Part shown: one piece after another, positions 61,907-64,000 of the stretch
How the letters are laid out: each line of letters begins with the position of its first letter
Position numbering within the stretch: position 1 is the first letter of the stretch
Assembly: GCA_964650485.1 (NCBI GenBank)
Contig: CAZYTX010000006.1
Coordinates: forward strand, 1-64,000
Direction: 5' to 3'
Source of the DNA: CAZYTX01 sp964650485
Lineage (GTDB): Bacteria > RBG-13-61-14 > DATKZS01
DNA length: 64,000 nucleotides
Made by a program: the position numbers and the translations under genes
Notes under the pieces: generated by a model
What the model was told of the DNA's origin: nothing
The model's database searches: none
Seen by the model: only the letters and a program-made list of their open reading frames with translations

Positions 61907-61945
61907 GAGACCTTCCGGTCTCGATAATCGCGAGCAAAAGCTCGC
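61907..61945. repeat. double-hairpin REP-like element after tpiA
   Basis: Two neighbouring perfect hairpins, GAGACC-TTCC-GGTCTC (61907-61922) and GCGAGC-AAAA-GCTCGC (61930-61945), followed by TCCCACCG. The second resembles bacterial REP palindromes built on GGGAGCGAGCTTTTGCTCGC. It occupies the gap between convergent tpiA and the 111-residue protein gene and could also stop transcription. Confidence 0.5.
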
Positions 61946-62009
61946 TCCCACCGTTCAAGCCCTTCGTTTCCCTGATAATGATCGTACTTTTGCCAGAAGC
62001 TCGTAAGGG

Positions 62010-62345
62010 TCATTCCTCTTGTGGAGTTGAATCCGAGAAGTTCTTCTGTTCTTCCCCATCATCTTCAAATGGATGCATGGCCTCCCACCGCTCGGCCCAC
62101 CATCCGATGAAGTACTCCATTAGCTGCAGGAATGCCTCGACCACGTCCTCGCCATCAAGGTCTTGGACCGTGTCAAGGCCCACCCGGTAGACCACCTCGG
62201 GCTCCAGGTCCATGAGCTTTGCCTGGCCCACGTGCTCCAGGAAGAAGTCGAAGTACTCGTGGTATACGTCCACGTGCTCCTGTGTAAACCCGGTGCGGAG
62301 CAGGTGGTCGAAAAAGGCCTTTTTTACGAACCTGTTGTCTTCCAT
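62010..62345 (-). CDS. small acidic protein of unknown function
   Basis: A 111-residue, acidic, helical protein from ATG 62345 (EDNRFVKKAFFDHLL start; a TTG at 62378 would extend it). It contains TGFTQEHVDVYHEYFDFFLEHVG and a tryptophan-rich EYFIGWWAERWEAMHPFE stretch. No family is recognised. It lies 47 bp after the EF-G-like gene on the same strand and may be co-transcribed with it. Confidence 0.65.
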   Translation of the reverse strand: MEDNRFVKKAFFDHLLRTGFTQEHVDVYHEYFDFFLEHVGQAKLMDLEPEVVYRVGLDTVQDLDGEDVVEAFLQLMEYFIGWWAERWEAMHPFEDDGEEQKNFSDSTPQEE

Positions 62346-62392
62346 GGCCGGTGAGTTATAAAAGCCGCTTTTGCGCAAAAGGCATTGCGGCG

Positions 62393-64000
62393 CTAGCCTT
62401 CCCCTTCCTCTTCACTGGTCTTCTTCTGTGCGATGAGCTTTTCCGCGATCTGGGAGGGCACCTCCTGGTAGGAGTCGAACTCCATGGTGAACACCCCCCT
62501 GCCCGAGGTTATGGAGTCCAGGTCGGGCGAGTACCGGAGCATCTCCGCTAAAGGGACCACCGCTTTTATCGCCTGGTTCGCACCCGCGGCCTCGGTGCCG
62601 AGCAGCCTTCCGCGCCTCCTGTTCAGGTCCCCTATAACGTCCCCCGCGGCCTCCGCGGGCACTGTGACCTCCACGTTCATGATGGGCTCCAAGAGCACCA
62701 TGTCGGCCTGCTCCGCGGCCTCCTTGAATGCCAGGGAGCCGGCTATCTGGAATGCCATGTCCGAGCTGTCAACGTCGTGGTACTTGCCGTCGTAGAGCCT
62801 GACCTTGACGTACTTCACCGGAAAGCCGGCCATCACCCCTTTCTGCATGCGGTCGCGCACGCCCTTTTCAACCGACGGTATGAAGGTCTGTGGTATGGCC
62901 CCTCCCTTGATGGCGTTCTCGAACTCGAACTCCTCCTCTTCCGCCCTCTCCTTGGGGGACACCTCGATCCAGCACCAGCCGTACTGGCCCCGGCCACCGG
63001 TCTGCTTCCTGTACTTGCCCTCTCCCTTGGCCGGCTTCCTGATGGTCTCCAGGTACGGCACCTTGGGCGCGGACAGGTTCACCTCCACCCCGTACTTCCT
63101 CTTCATCTTCTCCACCGCGGTCTCGATGTGCACCTGTCCCATGCCCTCGATGATAAAGTCCCCGGTCTGCTCGTCCCTCCGCGCGCGCAGGGCCTGGTCC
63201 TCCTCCATCATCCTGTTGAGGGAGGTCATGAGCTTGTCCTCGTCACCCTTGGTCTTGGGGGACACGGCAAAGCTGATCACGGGCGAGACTTTTGCAAGGC
63301 CGGGCAGCACAATGGGGTCGCTCTCGGTGCACAGGGTGTCCCCGGTCTGGGTGTCTTTGAGCTTGGCCACCGCCACCACGTCGCCGGTGTGTGCGGGGTT
63401 GATTGACTCGGGCGTCTCGCCGGTGAGCAGCATCATCTGGCCGATGCGCTCCTTTCCCTGCCTGGAGCTGTTCAGCACGGTGCTGTCCCCTTGCAGGACC
63501 CCGGAAAAGATGCGGAACACGGACAGCTTGCCCCTGTAAGGGTCGGAGATGGTCTTTGTCACCAGCGCGCATAGGGGGGCCTCGTCATCGGTCTTTCGCT
63601 CCGCTTCCTTGCCATCAGGGTCCACGCCCTTGATTGAGCCACGGTCAAGGGGTGAAGGGGCCAGCTCGCAGAGGGCGTCGAGCAGTATCTTCACCCCGAT
63701 GTTCTTTACGCCCGACCCCGCGACCAGCGGCACGATAGAGCCTTTCTTGACCCCCGCGGCAAGCGCGCCGAAGAGCTCTTTCGATGATATCTCCTCCTCT
63801 TCCAGGTACTTCTCCAGCAGGGCGTCGTCTGACTCTGCCACGGCCTCCACAAGCTGACGGCGGGCCTCGTCCGCGGCCTCGGTCATATCTTCAGGTATGT
63901 CCTCTTCCCTGAAAGTGCCCGAGCCGTCCGGCTCGTAAACCAGGGCCTTCATGTTGAGAAGGTCAACCACTCCCCGGAATTCAGTCTCCTTGCCCAGGGG
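62393..64000 (-). CDS. elongation factor G-like protein (3' part; N-terminus outside window)
   Basis: The frame is open to the window edge, giving the last 535 or so residues. The GTPase domain is cut off; visible parts start at EFRGVVDLLNMKAL (late G domain), then domain II (PYRGKLSVFRIFSGVLQGDS), domain III (PVISFAVSPKTKGDEDKL), domain IV (TGGRGQYGWCWIEVSP) and domain V (LEPIMNVEVTVPAEAAGDVIGDLNRRRGRLLG). The sequence pattern, with KGSIVPLVAGSGVKNIG, is that of the paralogous FusA2-type EF-G rather than canonical FusA. Acts in translation; the precise role of the paralogue is uncertain. Confidence 0.9.
   Translation of the reverse strand, partial: PLGKETEFRGVVDLLNMKALVYEPDGSGTFREEDIPEDMTEAADEARRQLVEAVAESDDALLEKYLEEEEISSKELFGALAAGVKKGSIVPLVAGSGVKNIGVKILLDALCELAPSPLDRGSIKGVDPDGKEAERKTDDEAPLCALVTKTISDPYRGKLSVFRIFSGVLQGDSTVLNSSRQGKERIGQMMLLTGETPESINPAHTGDVVAVAKLKDTQTGDTLCTESDPIVLPGLAKVSPVISFAVSPKTKGDEDKLMTSLNRMMEEDQALRARRDEQTGDFIIEGMGQVHIETAVEKMKRKYGVEVNLSAPKVPYLETIRKPAKGEGKYRKQTGGRGQYGWCWIEVSPKERAEEEEFEFENAIKGGAIPQTFIPSVEKGVRDRMQKGVMAGFPVKYVKVRLYDGKYHDVDSSDMAFQIAGSLAFKEAAEQADMVLLEPIMNVEVTVPAEAAGDVIGDLNRRRGRLLGTEAAGANQAIKAVVPLAEMLRYSPDLDSITSGRGVFTMEFDSYQEVPSQIAEKLIAQKKTSEEEGEG

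Noticed and set aside
1..64000. CRISPR arrays, tRNA genes, insertion sequences and prophage
   Set aside because: I looked at the intergenic stretches for regular spacers, cloverleaf ends with CCA and transposase or phage genes and found none I could support.

Overview
The window is about 64 kb of GC-rich, gene-dense DNA from a Gram-negative-type bacterium, probably anaerobic. Evidence for an anaerobe is a four-subunit 2-oxoacid:ferredoxin oxidoreductase operon, an AcsE-type methyltetrahydrofolate methyltransferase, a B12-binding radical SAM protein and a Mo/W-bis-MGD enzyme. Tat-type and Sec signal peptides, TPR membrane proteins, a SpoIID-domain protein and a very long Pro/Ala/Glu response regulator fit Desulfobacterota-like or candidate-phylum lineages. 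I cannot place it further without a search. I saw no phage, insertion sequence, CRISPR array or tRNA. One RNA gene is clear: rnpB on the minus strand near 43.8-44.1 kb.

Layout. 1-74: start of a membrane spermidine-synthase-like gene leaving the window. 246-3466: oxidoreductase plus secreted Sip1/GH36-like enzyme. 3492-7830: B-box/TPR membrane protein, rhomboid-TPR protease, dodecin and CPBP protease. 7834-12426 (minus): sugar cluster of GH4, DegT aminotransferase, BadF-type kinase and Gfo/Idh oxidoreductase. 12518-17638: acyl-CoA synthetase, site-2 protease, small membrane protein, AmgK-like kinase and HAD phosphatase. 17787-21488: ThiC-family enzyme, D-aminoacylase and gamma-glutamyl hydrolase. 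21504-25436 (minus): MutS2, a B12 radical SAM protein and an overlapping 33-residue secreted micropeptide. 25489-26783: a decayed FGGY kinase. 26841-29704: a TldD/PmbA pair whose TldD has an export signal. 29880-34304: a molybdoenzyme fused in frame to a cysteine desulfurase, then an EgtD-type histidine methyltransferase. 34307-40073 (minus): sulfatase, YkgJ, MaoC-like, LipA, GH57-like and a membrane protein. 40105-43224 (minus): ferredoxin, alpha, beta and gamma subunits plus an ACT protein. 43390-53704: rnpB, MBL-fold hydrolase, SpoIID, CysE, TPM, nucleotidyltransferase, AcsE-like, M23 peptidase and tandem CheW protein. 53754-61872: multivalent response regulator, valS, gap, pgk and tpiA. 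62010-64000: a small protein and an EF-G-like gene cut by the window end.

Most interesting is 29880-34304. A complete DMSO-reductase-family molybdoenzyme and a complete NifS-like cysteine desulfurase form one 1129-residue frame. A strong internal ribosome binding site and ATG lie at the domain junction, and an EgtD homologue follows 60 bp later. This suggests either dedicated sulfuration of the molybdenum cofactor or an undescribed anaerobic sulfur-transfer route to a methylated histidine. Other points worth attention are the multivalent repeat array of the response regulator, the coupled micropeptide, the shared TPR tail of the B-box and rhomboid proteins, and two hairpin-rich non-coding regions.
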